Shown: piece after piece, positions 36,047 through 49,203 of the stretch | How positions within the stretch are numbered: the stretch's first letter is position 1 | How the letters are laid out: each line of letters starts with the position of its first letter | NCBI GenBank assembly: GCA_025677835.1 | Contig: JAIXMR010000012.1 | Span: forward strand, 124,001 to 188,000 | Direction: 5' to 3' | Length of the DNA stretch: 64,000 bases | Source: Sporodiniella umbellata | Taxonomy: Eukaryota; Mucoromycota; Mucoromycetes; Mucorales; Rhizopodaceae | The notes under the pieces: generated by a model | Told to the model about the DNA's origin: nothing | Databases searched by the model: none | The model's input: the letters and a program-made list of their open reading frames with translations, nothing else | Translations under genes and position numbers: made by a program

Positions 36047-36799
36047 TGGCTCTCCTCTTTTTATTAAGAAATTATCTTTGGATGTTTCAACTTTTCCTTT
36101 CTTTTTTTGCTTATGAAAAAAAAAAAAAGAGTGAATGAATGTAAAAAGAAAGATGAAACTGAGAGAGAAGAGAGATAATTCGGAAAAGAAAAGAGTAATA
36201 TGAATATGAAAAGCTTGTTTAAATATAAAAAAAAAAAACGTTTTCAATTAAATAGGTGTAACACAAATCATCAGAATCAGGGCTCACAAGAGTTTATTTC
36301 TGTCAACTAAAAAAATTTTTTTTTTTTTTTTTTTTTTTGCCTCTTTTTTTTTGCCTTTTCTTGTATTTTTAATTTATTCTGCCTTTTTTTTTTTTTTTTT
36401 AATCTTTTCCATCTTTTCTAGTGTTGATGCCATTGCTAAGCTATTCTTATACCTTGTCGTCTCCCAACGCGCCATTCTAAAATAAAATAAGGCGGGGCTC
36501 TTAAAGAGAAACTCGCTTGAGTAAATTGCCTTATTACTTTCTTGTTGCCATTCGACTCTGCTCTCTTTAGAAACCGCTTCAGTCAATAGTACTTGTGAAA
36601 CGGTTTTTTTTTCTCTCCCAAAAGAACAAGCAGGAACGAAAAAAAAAAAAAGCTGTAGTGTACGTACAGGTGTATTTTCCTTATGACGTTACACTGCGCA
36701 TGAAACTTTTCTGATATTGAATTGTTTTCTTGTTCCCTGCGTTTCTTTTTCCCTGCATTTTTTTTTTTTTTTTTTTTTGAAAATACTTTCTTAATCGCC
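36047..36799. promoter_or_regulatory. Divergent chitin synthase/USP promoter region
   Basis: The 753 bp between two divergent start codons, with T runs at 36317-36338 and 36756-36778 and an A run at 36116-36128. Small open frames on the minus strand (36374, 36583) are Lys/Phe repeats from the homopolymers. No specific site identified. Confidence 0.5.
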
Positions 36800-37817
36800 A
36801 TGTCAACACTTGCTAAACCTACTGAGAACTATGTGCGAGGAGTTTCTTTTGATACAATGACAGATCAGGACCAGCCTGACTTTTCCTTTACTTTGAGAGG
36901 AAAAACGCAAGGTTATCAGCGTACAAGACGCTCTCGTACGTTTATGGTGGCCACTGATTTGGCCAACTACAGTGACTATGCTCTTGATTGGACACTTGAG
37001 GTAAGCAAGACAGAAAATGAAGGTCAGGAGTTTAATCGGCAGACCTTCTTGTTATTATCACTTTGGTTGTTTCATACAGAATCTTTTGGATGATGGTGAT
37101 GAAATCATCGTGTTGCGTGTATTAACAGTTGACTTAACAGGTAAAAACCCCTCCAAAAGAAGACTAGTAAGCTGACCCAAAAAAAAAAAAAAACATTGCT
37201 ACATACTGGCTACAATAGAAAGCAAAACGTATTTGCCACAGATGTTGCGAAAAGAAGAATCGCAAGCAAAAGAAAGATCCTCAGAGGTGATGAGTAAAAT
37301 TATGGCGGTAGGAGGTCCTGATATGAAGATCAGTGCAGTGATTGAATTTGTGATCGGAAAAGTGCAAGAGACAATACAAAGCATGGTAAAAAGAGGAGAC
37401 ATACGTTCAAAATACTTTGTAACTTATTCTTTCCATCCTTAGATTTCAGTTTATCAACCTTCGATGCTTATTGTAGGCACAAGAGGCATGTCTGAGCTGA
37501 AAGGAATGTTTATCAACAGCGTATCAAAGTATTGTTTGCAACATTCGCCTATCCCAGTAGTGGTCGTCCGCCCTGAAGATAAAGTAAAGAAACAGCGGGC
37601 CAAGAAATCCAAAAAGGCGAACCGGTTGAGCGATATGTTTAGAATCAGCAGTCATTCCAGCATCTCCAGTTTGAATTCTAAAGGCTCTGAATCCTCTGGA
37701 AGCGAATCTGAAGATGAGGATGTAGCCAATGCCGATAAAAAAATGCAGAGATTGTCTGTCTTTGACAAAATTGGTCGAAGGTCAAGATCTCCCTCTCCTG
37801 CCAGACCCAGAAAATAA
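36800..37817 (+). CDS. Universal stress protein (UspA-fold)
   Basis: Four exons: 36800-37000, 37080-37140, 37219-37385 and 37443-37817, giving 267 aa. The UspA domain spans about residues 45-185: RTFMVATDLANYSDYALDWTLE, GDEIIVLRVLTVDL, a long helix KEESQAKERSSEVMSKIM, and the nucleotide-binding end LIVGTRGMSELKGMFINSVS then PIPVVVVRPED. The usual GxRGxS...GSVS loop is mostly kept, though the second glycine is replaced (FINSVS), so ATP binding is uncertain. The N-terminal 45 residues and the C-terminal 80 residues (Lys-rich, then a Ser/Glu stretch, ending RSRSPSPARPRK) are low complexity. Fungal members are generally linked to stress, but no specific reaction is known. Confidence 0.88.
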
Positions 37818-39885
37818 ATTACTGAACTAATCTACCCTATAATGTACACACAATTGCCTTTTATAAAATTAAACTACCGCGTCTCTGAAACCAAAAAAGT
37901 GTGGTAAAAGGTGTACAGTCATTTGCCCTTTAATGTCACATCTGAATAGCGCTTGTATCACAAACCTAACAATACTATGCTCTTGGAAAGTTTGCTAAAC
38001 ACATCGGAGGTTTGGTTGCCAACACTCGAATAGCTATAATTTCCCAATAAAAGCAAAAAATACCGAGAGAGAGAGAGAGAGAGAGAGAGAAATTTAGAAA
38101 TGATCCCGTGTGGATATCGGTTCACTGTTCTATCTAGGTTAGTCTAATACCAATGCTAAAGATTTCTGCCTCCTTGATTTTTTTTTTTGAGGGAGAGAAA
38201 TACATAGTGTTTGAAGCTGAGCAATGTTGACCTAGGACACTTGTTTTTAAGCATGTGTCACTGGACAAATGGTTTATGTATATATATACATATATTTTGA
38301 ATGGACATCCTTTCTATTTGTTCAGACATTTCTTTTGGAACCAAACAGACGTTTGGTAATGCTTCCTTTCGGTTGCCAGTAACAGTCAAAAAAGGGATGT
38401 CAGACGATTGACTGTACCTGTAAAAAAAAAAAAAAGGACGACAGTCGACGGAATAATGTCTTGTTGTATGAATTCTTTTAACGCGTCTTGTTATAATACA
38501 ACTTTTATTTACAACAAGTCTGTGATACTAACTAATAAACTTGTCTACCAGGCAGATAATATTATCATAAACAAACCTACTTTACTGACTTGGCTCAAGT
38601 TTTTTTTTTTTTTTTTTACAGGCTGTAGCAAAAGGTGTAATTTATATTTGTAATCTACTTTTTTTTTGAAGTTTTTGTATACATCTTTTTCTAAAAAATA
38701 AAAAAAAAAAAAAGATGATGGATTCATTTCAGTTGGATCCTATCGTTGTACATAGGACTTTGTAACGATTGCATTTCTACCAAAAACTTTGGGCTAGAGA
38801 CTAGTAGTATTCTATGGAGTTTTTGCATGTAATGATCTTTATTATTCACTTTATGAAAACGACCATAGCCATTTTAGGACTAGCATTTTGCGTCAACCCC
38901 AGGGTCTTTCATAATTTTAAAAATTCTATTTAATACGTCTATTAACAGACTAGTGAACTAGTTATAACTGTATATTCAGGTTTTTCAGTAGACTGTTATT
39001 TTACAATACGTTAGGTGCGAATACACATAGTCTGTCTCTGAAAAAGCAATCACTGCGATAGCCAGATTGAGAACCAAAATCTTCTAATGCGGAGTAGATA
39101 GAAAGATTTTTGTACACAGAAAAAAAACCATGTGCTTGGGATTAAAGACCCGCTTGTTTTTTTTTCAAGAAACAATCAGGCCCAAGTCCGTCCTCTTTCT
39201 TATTTAAAGTTCTTACTTATAAGGTTTTCATTAAAAGACGCGTATTGTTTTTAGCCTCTTGCTGCAACATGTGTTCAATTTCCTTCAAACTATATCAATA
39301 CATCAAGAGAATTGTGTTTTAATCAACAAAGGTTTTTTTCTTTTTTTTTTAAAAAAAAAGATTCAATAGTCTAGAACAAATTGTACTGCACGAGATATCT
39401 GATGCAAGTAAAAGGTAATTATTTTCCGTTACAGGCACTTAACGATCGGCGTTGTTCGTTGGAACGCGGTTTTCTTTTTTTTTTTTTTTATCTTTCTTCT
39501 ACCTCCTCCTTTTTTTTTTTTTTTTTTTTTTGAAATTGTATGCTATAAACTTCAGTATCTGTAGATAGTTGAAATTGTCTCACCAACCCAATGTTTCCTG
39601 TAGAAGGGTCATAATCGTTTTTAAGCTCAAAAACGGTTTCACAGCACTGTATTGTACAATCGGAATTGACCTTTAAAAAACATCAAGAGAGGGAGACAAA
39701 CTGACAAAATAAAACAATTCTAAACCTTATGTGATAAAAAAGTTTATATGAGAACAATTCAGTGATGAATCTAGCTGTTGTTTTATTTTTTAAAGTGTGT
39801 GTGTGTGTGTGTGCGTTTTTTTTTTTTTTTTAAATAGAAGGTATATTTATATACATAAGCCACTTTTTATATATATGTCTATCGT
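37818..39885. other. 2-kb intergenic region
   Basis: No gene supported. Contains a (GA)n repeat at 38065-38090, T runs (39475-39489, 39511-39530), A runs and a short (TG)n tract at 39796-39812 close to the permease 3' end. Open frames at 38408 (+) and 38545 (-) overlap and include poly-Lys/poly-Phe. Confidence 0.55.
38065..38090. repeat. (GA)n microsatellite
   Basis: Thirteen GA units in the region between the universal stress protein gene and the permease gene. Confidence 0.9.
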
Positions 39886-41896
39886 TTAAGCGCGTTCTAC
39901 TTGGTTAATAAAATATTTTTTTACTACATCCGATTGAGGGTTTTGACCATCTTTTAAATGAGGTTTATGATCCAAATTGTCAGAGATGTTATCCAGGATA
40001 TGGTCCGGTTCCATGCTTTTACCGGGACCATGGAACCATTTACGAGCACGAAAGTAGTAGTAAGCTACCGAGGCACCAATCACGCCAGTGAAGACGACAA
40101 TAGCATAATTCATGTTAGTGGGTGTGACAGGGTATTGGGTGGGGCAGACAAAGAGAGCAGAGGTCAACAAGATCCAAGCCAAGCTGACGATGTTGATAAT
40201 GTCTGAAAATGGACCGAGATGAAAAGGACCACGCTTGAAAACCTTACGGGCGACAGTCAATTTGAGTGCAATAGGAATAAAGTAAGCCATGGAAGAAGCA
40301 ATGGTATTGACAGATACAATGGCGTTAAAGGCGGTTTCATTAATAATAAATAGCAAGCCGACAATAATGGCAAAGATCACGTTAAACCAGACTGCATAGA
40401 TAGGTGTCTTGGTCTTGGTGTTTACGATAGAAAGGTATTTGGAAAAGGGGGTAGCACCGTCGCGAGCAAAGGCATAGACCATACGTGAACTACCCAAAGT
40501 CAAAGCGGATCCGGAAAAAAACATGGCTCCCATAATAATAGTGGTAAACACAACGGTCCATTGATAGCCTACACCATCCAAAAACACTTTGGTCATGGCT
40601 GGAGAGATATCGGTGTTAACGATCTGTGTCTGGAAATCCTGAACACAAAAGTTGACAGAGATCAAAAAAGCCAGCCCTACAATCGCAGCAGTTCCAATAG
40701 CATACAGAATGCCACGAGGAGCGCTACGAGCTGCGTCTCGCGTCTCGTCTGACATATGTGCTGCGCTATCAAAACCAGAAAGGGTATATTGGGACTGCAG
40801 GAGACCAATTAAGAATGCATAGCCATTAGAAGAAAAGCCAGTTTCGTTGTCAAAGAAGGTAAACTATTCGAAAATATTAGGTACATAAATAATTTGTAGA
40901 CAAATAGGGAGAAGGTACATACCACCCATTTGGCGCTTGCCTTGTTAGGGGTCAATACAAGGGCAACGATGATCAAAAGAAGGGTTCCGATCAAATGCCA
41001 ATAGAGCGAGGTCTGGTTGAAAAAGCCGTTGTATTTTACATTGATTGAATTGATGATTCCATGCGTTACTGCAATGACTAGAAAGACGCCATATTGCCAG
41101 TAGATGGTCGGGTTGTTGTCAGGATCGCTGATGTTGATTATGGAGGCAATGAATTGAGCAAGTCCAAGGTCAGCAGACGTAATGGCAACTGAGTAATAAA
41201 AAAAAAAAAAAAAAAAACAGTCAGCTATAATGAGAATTAAGTCACAACAAGCGTACCTGTCTAGTTACGGCAATCAATGTGAAAAGGGTAAATAGAGTTA
41301 GTTTGTGTCTGAATCTATACATTCTTTTTTCAATCTACCAATCCTAACCAGTTGCACCAGCCGGTTAACCAACACATAATAGGAACATATTCTGGTGGGG
41401 AAAGTTTAGATACCCAAATGTAAAGACCACCTGTAATAGGATAAGCTGAACATATCTCCGCCAAAGAGAGACCCACACCGAAAGTGAATATGGATACAAG
41501 GATCCAGCCCCATACGACAGCACTTGATCCACCTGAAAGCATTGCGTCTCCCCACAACTAACCAATTTTAAGCAAAACAAAGCATGTTAGACAGAAGAAG
41601 AGATGCTAGGTTATAACGTACAGGCGTCAGACCGGAGAGAATTGAACAGCAGCCAAATGCAATAGAAAAATTTGAAATGGTTGACATAGTTTTGTTCATT
41701 TCCTATTCGACCAAAAAGGAGATCTGCATCAGTCTATCTGGACCCGCCTTGCTGTTAATCTGGTTGTTTTTTTTTTTACCTGTTTATATCCCATAGATTG
41801 CAAGAGCTCCTCCTCTGTCTGGAACTGGTGGGATCCACCCGTCTCTTCAACCTCGATTTGAGGGCCTTTTACTCCATGCCCATTCGCGTCAACCAT
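39886..41896 (-). CDS. APC-family amino-acid/GABA-type permease
   Basis: Exons: 41896-41780, 41702-41622, 41557-41339, a 4-nt microexon 41260-41257 (ACAG), 41188-40923 and 40863-39886, giving 554 aa. An acidic N-terminus (EVEETGGSHQFQTEEELLQSMGYKQ) precedes about 12 hydrophobic segments. Family marks: TMSTISNFSIAFGCCSILSG (TM1), SLAEICSAYPITGGLYIWVS, LTGWCNWLGL, the HMSDETRDAARSAPRGI loop and SRMVYAFARDGATPFSKYL. These are the features of the UGA4/choline-GABA permease branch of the APC superfamily. It is likely a proton-coupled importer in the plasma or vacuolar membrane, but the substrate cannot be told. Without the microexon the frame breaks between CNWLGL and VAITSADLGLAQF. Confidence 0.9.
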
Positions 41897-42879
41897 ACAA
41901 GATTTGAGGAAAAAATATATAAAAAGTAAAAGAGAAAAAAATTTTCAAAAAAAAAAAAAAAGGGAAAGGTGTTATGTACTAAGAGGAAAGACCAAAAAAG
42001 AAAAAGAAAAAAAAGAAAAAAAAAAGACGTTTTTTTTTTTTAAGACTAAACTAAAAGAAAAGGAAATATTGACGGTTTTACGAAATTCTCTCTACGCCCT
42101 TTTATAGGGAAAATGATGAGAGTGACAGAATGGGCAAGTGGGAGCATAGAGCACAACTTTAGCTGAAAAAAAAATCGCTGTCTTAAATGCCTGTGTTTTA
42201 TCTGATCTCTATTCAAGACATCCTATTTGTTCATTGTTCCTGTTTGACCCCGATTTTCAATACCCACTGGACAGGGAAAATAAAAATAATAGTAATGGTG
42301 AAAATGATAGAACGCACACACCCTATAAAAGCACATCTCGACTTCTTTAGCCACTTAGATTCCCTCGCTGACAAATAATCGGTTGTACCAACCTCTTTCA
42401 CTTCACACCGGAAGCAGCCTTTGATCATATTCATGGTGGATGTGAATTGGTTAAATATCTGAGTAGTGCTCCGAGCTATATTTTAACCCACGTTGTTCCA
42501 AAACAAGACTAAACTATGACTAATTAGCCTTGCTCATACACCTCACGACTATCTAAGGGCTTTCATATATCTTTGCAACCTTATCTTATACTATATTGTT
42601 ATAAGCTCTGAGTTTTTTTTTTCTTTTTCCTTTTTTTATAAGGCAGAAAGCCGCTTTTTATTAACTTACCGCTCTTGTGATCAATGCTTTCCTGTAATCA
42701 TTATTTAATTATAAACTTGACTTACCCAATGTAACATCGTCCTACTTTTCTTTTTATTATTTCCTTTTTCCCACCTATCTCTTTTTACACTCTGTTTTAG
42801 ATGCTGTCCAACTTGTGTGTTGTTATATATCGTGTATATTTGTCTTTTCTCTCCTTGCTACCTATTTTTCCATATTTAT

Positions 42880-42920
<41 letters not shown>

Positions 42921-43357
42921 AACCCTTTTTTTTTGTTGAGCCCAAAAAAAAAAAAACACGAGATAAGATAACAAGAAGAAAGTTTCTTCTTGTTGGTCTT
43001 TTATAATTAACACACGTACAAAAAGTCAATAATAATAAAACGATTTTTTTTGTGAAATTCAAAACACTTGAAAAGAAAGAATTTATTTGATGCAAGGTGG
43101 GCTTACTTTATAACTCATGAGTGCACTTTTTTTGGAAAGCATTCGTACGCTTCAGGCAAAAAAATACGTACACTTGAAAAATGAAAATTCTACATACATT
43201 AGGTAAAGCTTTCATTTTTTTTTCCCAAGTCGAATGAAGTTAGCGTTTATAAACTGAAAACATCCTTGTTGTTCATATAAATAAGGGGCGAGGACAGGCT
43301 TCGTCTATAGTGTATAAATGATGGCTAAAAAATGGATATACTTGTGTGATAGTTTAG

Positions 43358-43390
<33 letters not shown>

Positions 43391-44445
43391 GACTAACGGC
43401 GCGGACAGTACTGTGTTTCAGAAAGCCCCTTGATTTGTTCTTACAACAAAAGCGTATTTTTAACCTATAGTTTTAAAAACTGTATTACCACAATCGTAGA
43501 TCCAAGCTCCTACACGAACTCTCCTAGTATCTCAAAATTCCAACGCAGATGTAACAAAGTTTTTTCAGAATCACTCAATCAACAAACTGGATGAAGCACA
43601 GTACATGTACAATCTGATATGGGCTCCATTCTTTCTTATTCTTTTCAAAGTACAGGATTCTGGTTAAAATAATCTCGAACAAAGCGCATACGTGTGATTA
43701 TACATGTTATTACTAGTCATAGTGTGTCATATGGTTGGCTACTTGTACAAAAACATTACTTCGCCCGTTTTATTTGTCGACGTGCATACTGCTTTAAAAA
43801 GCAAGTATTAATTTTTATTTTGTAACATGTCACTTTAAGTTTGAATAAAATTCGCAATGACACAACAGTTAACGCAGTGTCTTGTTTTCCAAAATTTTGC
43901 GGTTTTTGCTACATTTCATTGCTTGGAAATGATTGTTATGAAGCACATATTCAAACGCATTGCAAAACAAATAGTATTTGTCAGTTCTATAGCTAATTGG
44001 TTCTAGTGAATAAGTAGGCAACTATTCTCAAAAGCTTATTTACTGTCACTTCAAAAACGTAAACAAGCTCAAAAAACAACATAAACAATAGAAAGAAAAA
44101 AGTCTTGCTCAATAATCGAAAAGTAAAAGAGTCTGATACAGGAAAGGGTACTTAAAACAGATAGCTGTAAATCAAAATATACTGGCAACTGTTGAAGAAG
44201 AAGAAAAAATAGGGGGAAAAACATGTTGAGAAAAGAGATAGAATAGGTCTTGCGAGCTATGAATTTTGTATAGATTCACTCCACTCTTCTAGCTTGCTTT
44301 ATGGTACACTTCCAAACTTCGCACCTTAATGTACAAGTGCCTTTCGACAAAGGTACAAAAAAAGTATAAATAGACAAAAAGCACAGATCCTAGAGCATAT
44401 TTGTTCAAAAAGCAATACAACAGAAAAAAACCCCAATATGTAGCT
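41897..44445. other. 2.5-kb intergenic region
   Basis: No gene supported. A Lys-rich open frame at 41904 arises from A-rich sequence. A (TC)n repeat lies at 42886-42917, and a 27-nt A run at 43364-43390. Confidence 0.55.
42886..42917. repeat. (TC)n microsatellite
   Basis: Sixteen TC units in the intergenic region between the Lon and permease genes. Confidence 0.9.
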
Positions 44446-47400
44446 TTATTTAGTATCTTCCTTTTCTTCTAATAATACAGCTTTCCATATGTTATTCGCC
44501 TTTTCTTGTGTAATGTCAGGGAATACAACTTTATATACATCCTCGTATGTATCACATGGAACACCTGTCAAACCTTCTTTAATGTAATCTGGTAACTCAT
44601 CCCAATCGGCTTGATTGTCCTTAGGAAACAAGATAGTATCTACCTTGGATCGCTTGGCAGCAATCGTCTTCTCTTTCAATCCACCAATCTTCAATACTTT
44701 ACCGGTCACCGTTAGTTCGCCTGTCATGGCAACACTAGGGCTCACAGGCTGATCAAAGGCAAGTGAAAGTAGGGAGGTTGTCATTGTCACGCCAGCAGAG
44801 GGGCCTATATCCAAAAATAAATACATGTAAAACAAATATATGTTCTTCAAACATACCATCTTTAGGTACTGCACCAGCAGGACAGTGAAGATGGAGTTTA
44901 GCTTTATCAAAAAACTTGTTCTCAGGGAATCTTGAAGCGACCAGAGATTTGGCATATGTATAGGCGATACTGGTAGATTCTTTCATTACATCGCCAAGCT
45001 GCCCAGTTTTAGATAGCTGTGGTGTGGATTTGGCGTTAAGGGAGGATTCGAGTACAGACTCAATATAGAGGGATGAGCCACCTATTATAAAGTTTAAGCG
45101 GGAGATTGCTTTTATCGAATATTCAAATTTTACCCATGCTTGTCCAGGCTAATCCCATCACAACACCGGGAGGTGTCTTTTCATAAAGACGTTCGGTTTG
45201 AAAAACTTGGGGTCCCACATAGTCCTTCAAGTTATCAACATTGATTTCAACAGAGACTTCATTGGATACAGGCATAGGCTCTCTTGTATCTTTCTCTTGA
45301 ATTTCTTTAGGCTTTTCCTCGTTTTCTTCGCCAGTCAGTTGAACTACTTTTAATGCTGCCTTTCTGAACACTTTATCTATATGTTTCTTGAGATTTCTAA
45401 CACCACTTTCGCGACAGTAATTTTTGATCAACGTGTCAATAGCTTCTTCGGTCAAATTGACGTTGACGTGTTCAAGGCCAGCTGCAGTTTTAGCAGTAGG
45501 GGCAAGGTATTTATTGGCAATAGCCGCTTTTTCTTCGGCGATATAACCCGAGAGCTGAATAACTTCCATACGATCTAACAAAGGTCCAGGGATCGTATCT
45601 AAAACGTTTGCTGTACAGACAAACAATACCTTGGATAAATCTACAGGAACGTCCATATAGTGATCTAAAAAGCTGTTGTTTTGTTCAGGATCCAAAAGTT
45701 CGAGTAGTGCAGATGAGGGATCGCCTTGATGACCGCGGCCCAGCTTGTCAATTTCGTCGATCAAGATAAGTGGGTTCTCGGTCTGTACCTTCTTCAAAGC
45801 TTGGATGACCTTGCCTGGCATGGCTCCTACGTAGGTACGTCTGTGACCCTTGATCTCTGCCACATCTGTCAAACCGCCCACAGAGAAGCGGAAGAATTCA
45901 CGATCCAAAGCACGCGCAATACTTTTACCAATGGATGTCTTACCTACACCAGGCGGGCCAGAAAGACATAATATTTTACCTTCCATAGTGCCCCGGAGTT
46001 TTCCTACAGCTATAAACTCTAAGATACGATCCTTTACATCCTTGAGTCCATAGTGATCATCATCCAAAACTCCAGTAGCACGGGCGATGTTATAGTTTTC
46101 AAAAGATCGTTTTCCCCAAGGAATCTGAGTGATCCAATCAAGATAGTTACGTGTTACATTGAATTCAGAGGCAGCAGGCTCAAGATGAGCAAGCTTTTTA
46201 ATTTCCTATAGAAAGCACAATTAAAGATTAGTAAACGATAACGATAGCTTCAGAAGCAGATAACTGTACCTCATCAAACACTTTCTTGACAGAGATAGGC
46301 ATAGCGAGCCCGGCAGCTTTCTCTTTGAAACCTTCAACTAGCTTATCTTTTCCGTCACTTTCTAAACCCAACTCTTTCTTGATGCCCTTCATTTGCTCCA
46401 TCAAGTAATATTCGCGTTGGCGTTTGGCAATCTTGCTCTCTACGTCTTTAGAAATTTTGTTCTGTAATTGTGCGTTCATCAATTCTTTTTTAAGCACAAT
46501 CAAAGCTTTTTGGAGTCTCTCCTCTACAGATAGTGTCTCTAACACTTCTTGAAGTTCAGATGCTTCTCCCGCCGAAACAGCTGCAGCAAAATCGGCTAAC
46601 TTGGAGGGTTCATCAAAAACATTTCCTGCAGATTGAGACATGGAAAAATTGGAGATCTGGTCCCGGAAAAGTGGGTTTAATGAGGCAATCTCCTTAAAGA
46701 CGGACACAATTTCTGAAGTCACTGCTCGAATATACTGACTCTTTTTTGAATATTCAGGCTCCAAAAAGTTTTCGACATTGGCTATGGAGACAGCATGCTC
46801 TTCAGCCAAAAAAGATGTAGCATAGCCGTGGTGAGCGCTATCATCAGCTACATCCTCTGTACTGAATTCATCTATTGTTTGTGTCTTAGCGTTTGATCCC
46901 TTTAATATATATAGGACATGTATATCTATTTTAAGACATACCTATTTTCTGTACTTCTTTCTGTTCAGAAGTGGGGTTGTTAAGCTTTCTCACCTCAGGT
47001 TCCAGATCTTTGGGTTTACGCCTTAGTGTTTACTCTTTTTGTTTTATATATCCTTTTTTATGACATACCTGTTTTCTGCACTTTGCCCAACTCAGCTTTT
47101 ACGTTGTCATGAGATGCTTTCAGTTTGGATTCAAGATCTTTGGGTAAATCCTGCTTTATTTCAAACTGGACTTCCTCTTTGATAGGCAATAGCTCGTTCA
47201 TCTTAATACGTCTATGGGGATACAACACAGCGGTCAGTCCATCTCCTTCTTTTCCTGAAGAAGAAGAAAATATGCTGGTGATTTGTGCAAAAACGCCAAC
47301 TTCGTGTACTTGTTTGATATTTGTAATTGTATCTGTTTCTAATCCTTCTTCTTTTAACAAGAAGGCACCCACATAGGGTTGACCGCGTTTCATCAGCTCT

Positions 47401-47978
47401 TTAATGGCAGCAGTTACTTTGGGCTCCTTTACTACTACTGCTTTATAGAATCCTGGAAACAAAGGACGCCCTGAGATAGGAAGGGCAAGCACTTGTGGGT
47501 ATTCCTCGGGTACCGTGGGCTTTTGAAGTTGGTTTTCAGCTGTATCCCAAGAATTTTCTTTATTCTTTCCTCCACCTCCTCCGCCACCTCCCCCATTACC
47601 ATTACCGTGATTTCCGTTGTTCTCTCCATTGCCACCAGGCCCACCAGATGGTGGTAGCTGATCAGGTGGGTCATCTTTGGGGTTACGATCTCTAAACTGC
47701 GCAGATTCACTAAGAGATGAGACAGTTCGACGAAGACTGGAAGGGTTACGAATAGGCGAAATTCCAATACAAATGGCTTCTTGATCAGCGTTTCTAAGCG
47801 ACCTTTTTACTGCGTCACCACCCCAAATAGACACATTGTTTTGACTACGACAAGTCGCGAATGAACGTAAATTAAGCGGTTTAGAAGGTATGGGCGATTG
47901 TAGTTGAGAAAAGATGACCTGGTTCACTTTAGAACGAGGTATCGTCTTAGATACATGAATAAGAAATGAGTTGCTCAT
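44446..47978 (-). CDS. PIM1: Mitochondrial Lon protease
   Basis: Exons: 47978-47069, 47007-46942 (a duplicated cassette), 46871-46270, 46205-45134, 45081-44857 and 44804-44446, giving 1077 aa. ATP-dependent serine protease of the mitochondrial matrix that degrades damaged proteins and has roles at mtDNA. The Arg/Ser-rich N-terminus looks like a presequence. A glycine-rich stretch ([15 protein letters not shown]) precedes the substrate-binding domain ([19 protein letters not shown]). The AAA+ module has Walker A GPPGVGKT near residue 609 and Walker [10 protein letters not shown]. The protease domain has the catalytic Ser in DGPSAGVTM and the Lys in [12 protein letters not shown]. The order and size match Pim1/LONP1. 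The cassette exon is 22 codons in phase 1-1 and can be skipped without a frame change. The AG acceptor for the third exon is ACAATAG. Confidence 0.94.
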
Positions 47979-49203
47979 TCTTAATTCTGACTATCGTCTT
48001 TTATATAAAACTTTGGGGTAAAATTAAAAATAAAAAAAAGACAAGACCAAAAAACAGAAGGGGGATTGCAAAAGACAATCACATATCGAGACTGCGCTTC
48101 AAAATGTTGAAATGGAAGCTTCCAGTCGACCTAGAGTTAGCAAGAGAAATTGGATGATTGAGGCCGTTTCTGTAGTTTGAACAATAAACATTTTAAACGT
48201 GTTCTGATTCTAAATTCTTAAAGTTTTTTTTTTTTTAGCCTTCACCTATTTTAGGTTCTTTTTTTCTATGTAGGCGGCTTTATTTTTTTTCCACACATTA
48301 CATTTAACAAAATGCAGCTTATCACGTTCAAGTGGAGTTGAAAGTCAATTTCTAGAAGTACGATAATACTTGTTATATTTATGCACTCTTAAGCTGTCGA
48401 TTTTCTCAAATGCAAACGGATCTGTTTCGCTATATTTTCTAACGACTAATCCTAATAGCAATTTCTTGACTAAAAAACAAGTTTAGTTTATCAGATCTTT
48501 CAGCTCACACAAGAATATTGTGTGCTTTCATTGTCTTACGGAAACTTTGGAATATAAAGCAGAACACAATGGATAGTCCATGTTCAAAAATAAGTGATAC
48601 CAAAGATTCTCTCTAAATTGCCGTTAGTGTTTTGTAGTGCTTTTACACTTTTCCATCTCCGACAATTAGTGGGTTTACAGAATTCCAAACACAGTAAGCA
48701 TAAAGTGACTATAGTTAAAGGGTCTGTAAGACAGTGTTATTCATCAGATTAAAATATGTCTATTTTAGTCTATAGCCATATTTACTGAGAGCTTTTGGCA
48801 AATATTTTGAGTTTTAAGCGTTCGAAAATGGTATACAAGATGCATGAGTCTTACAAAGACGTGAGTTTGCTTTGAGCCATTTAAGGAAAGAGGAGCCGTT
48901 TTTAAGACTATCTTTCATCACTGAATGAGAAAAAAATGAGAGCAAAGGTAAATAAAGATGCAAAGCCTTAGCAAATAGAGGCTTTTATAGCAGATAGCTA
49001 TTATCTCGCACCTATTAATTGACGTATGCGAGCTGTATTCATGAGGGGTTTGATTTTAAGATAAGCTCTATTATAGTCTATGTGACGGGCTTATTATGAC
49101 TCAAGACTTGTCTTCCTTTTTTTTTTTGTTTAATTAACTCTTTTTTTTTATCTTTCTATTTTTCTTGCCTTTATCACTCGATCGCACTTTTCTTTTTGTA
49201 AAA
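47979..49203. other. Divergent Lon/carrier spacer
   Basis: About 1.2 kb of AT-rich DNA between divergent start codons. It contains both promoters; no factor site or gene seen. Confidence 0.55.
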
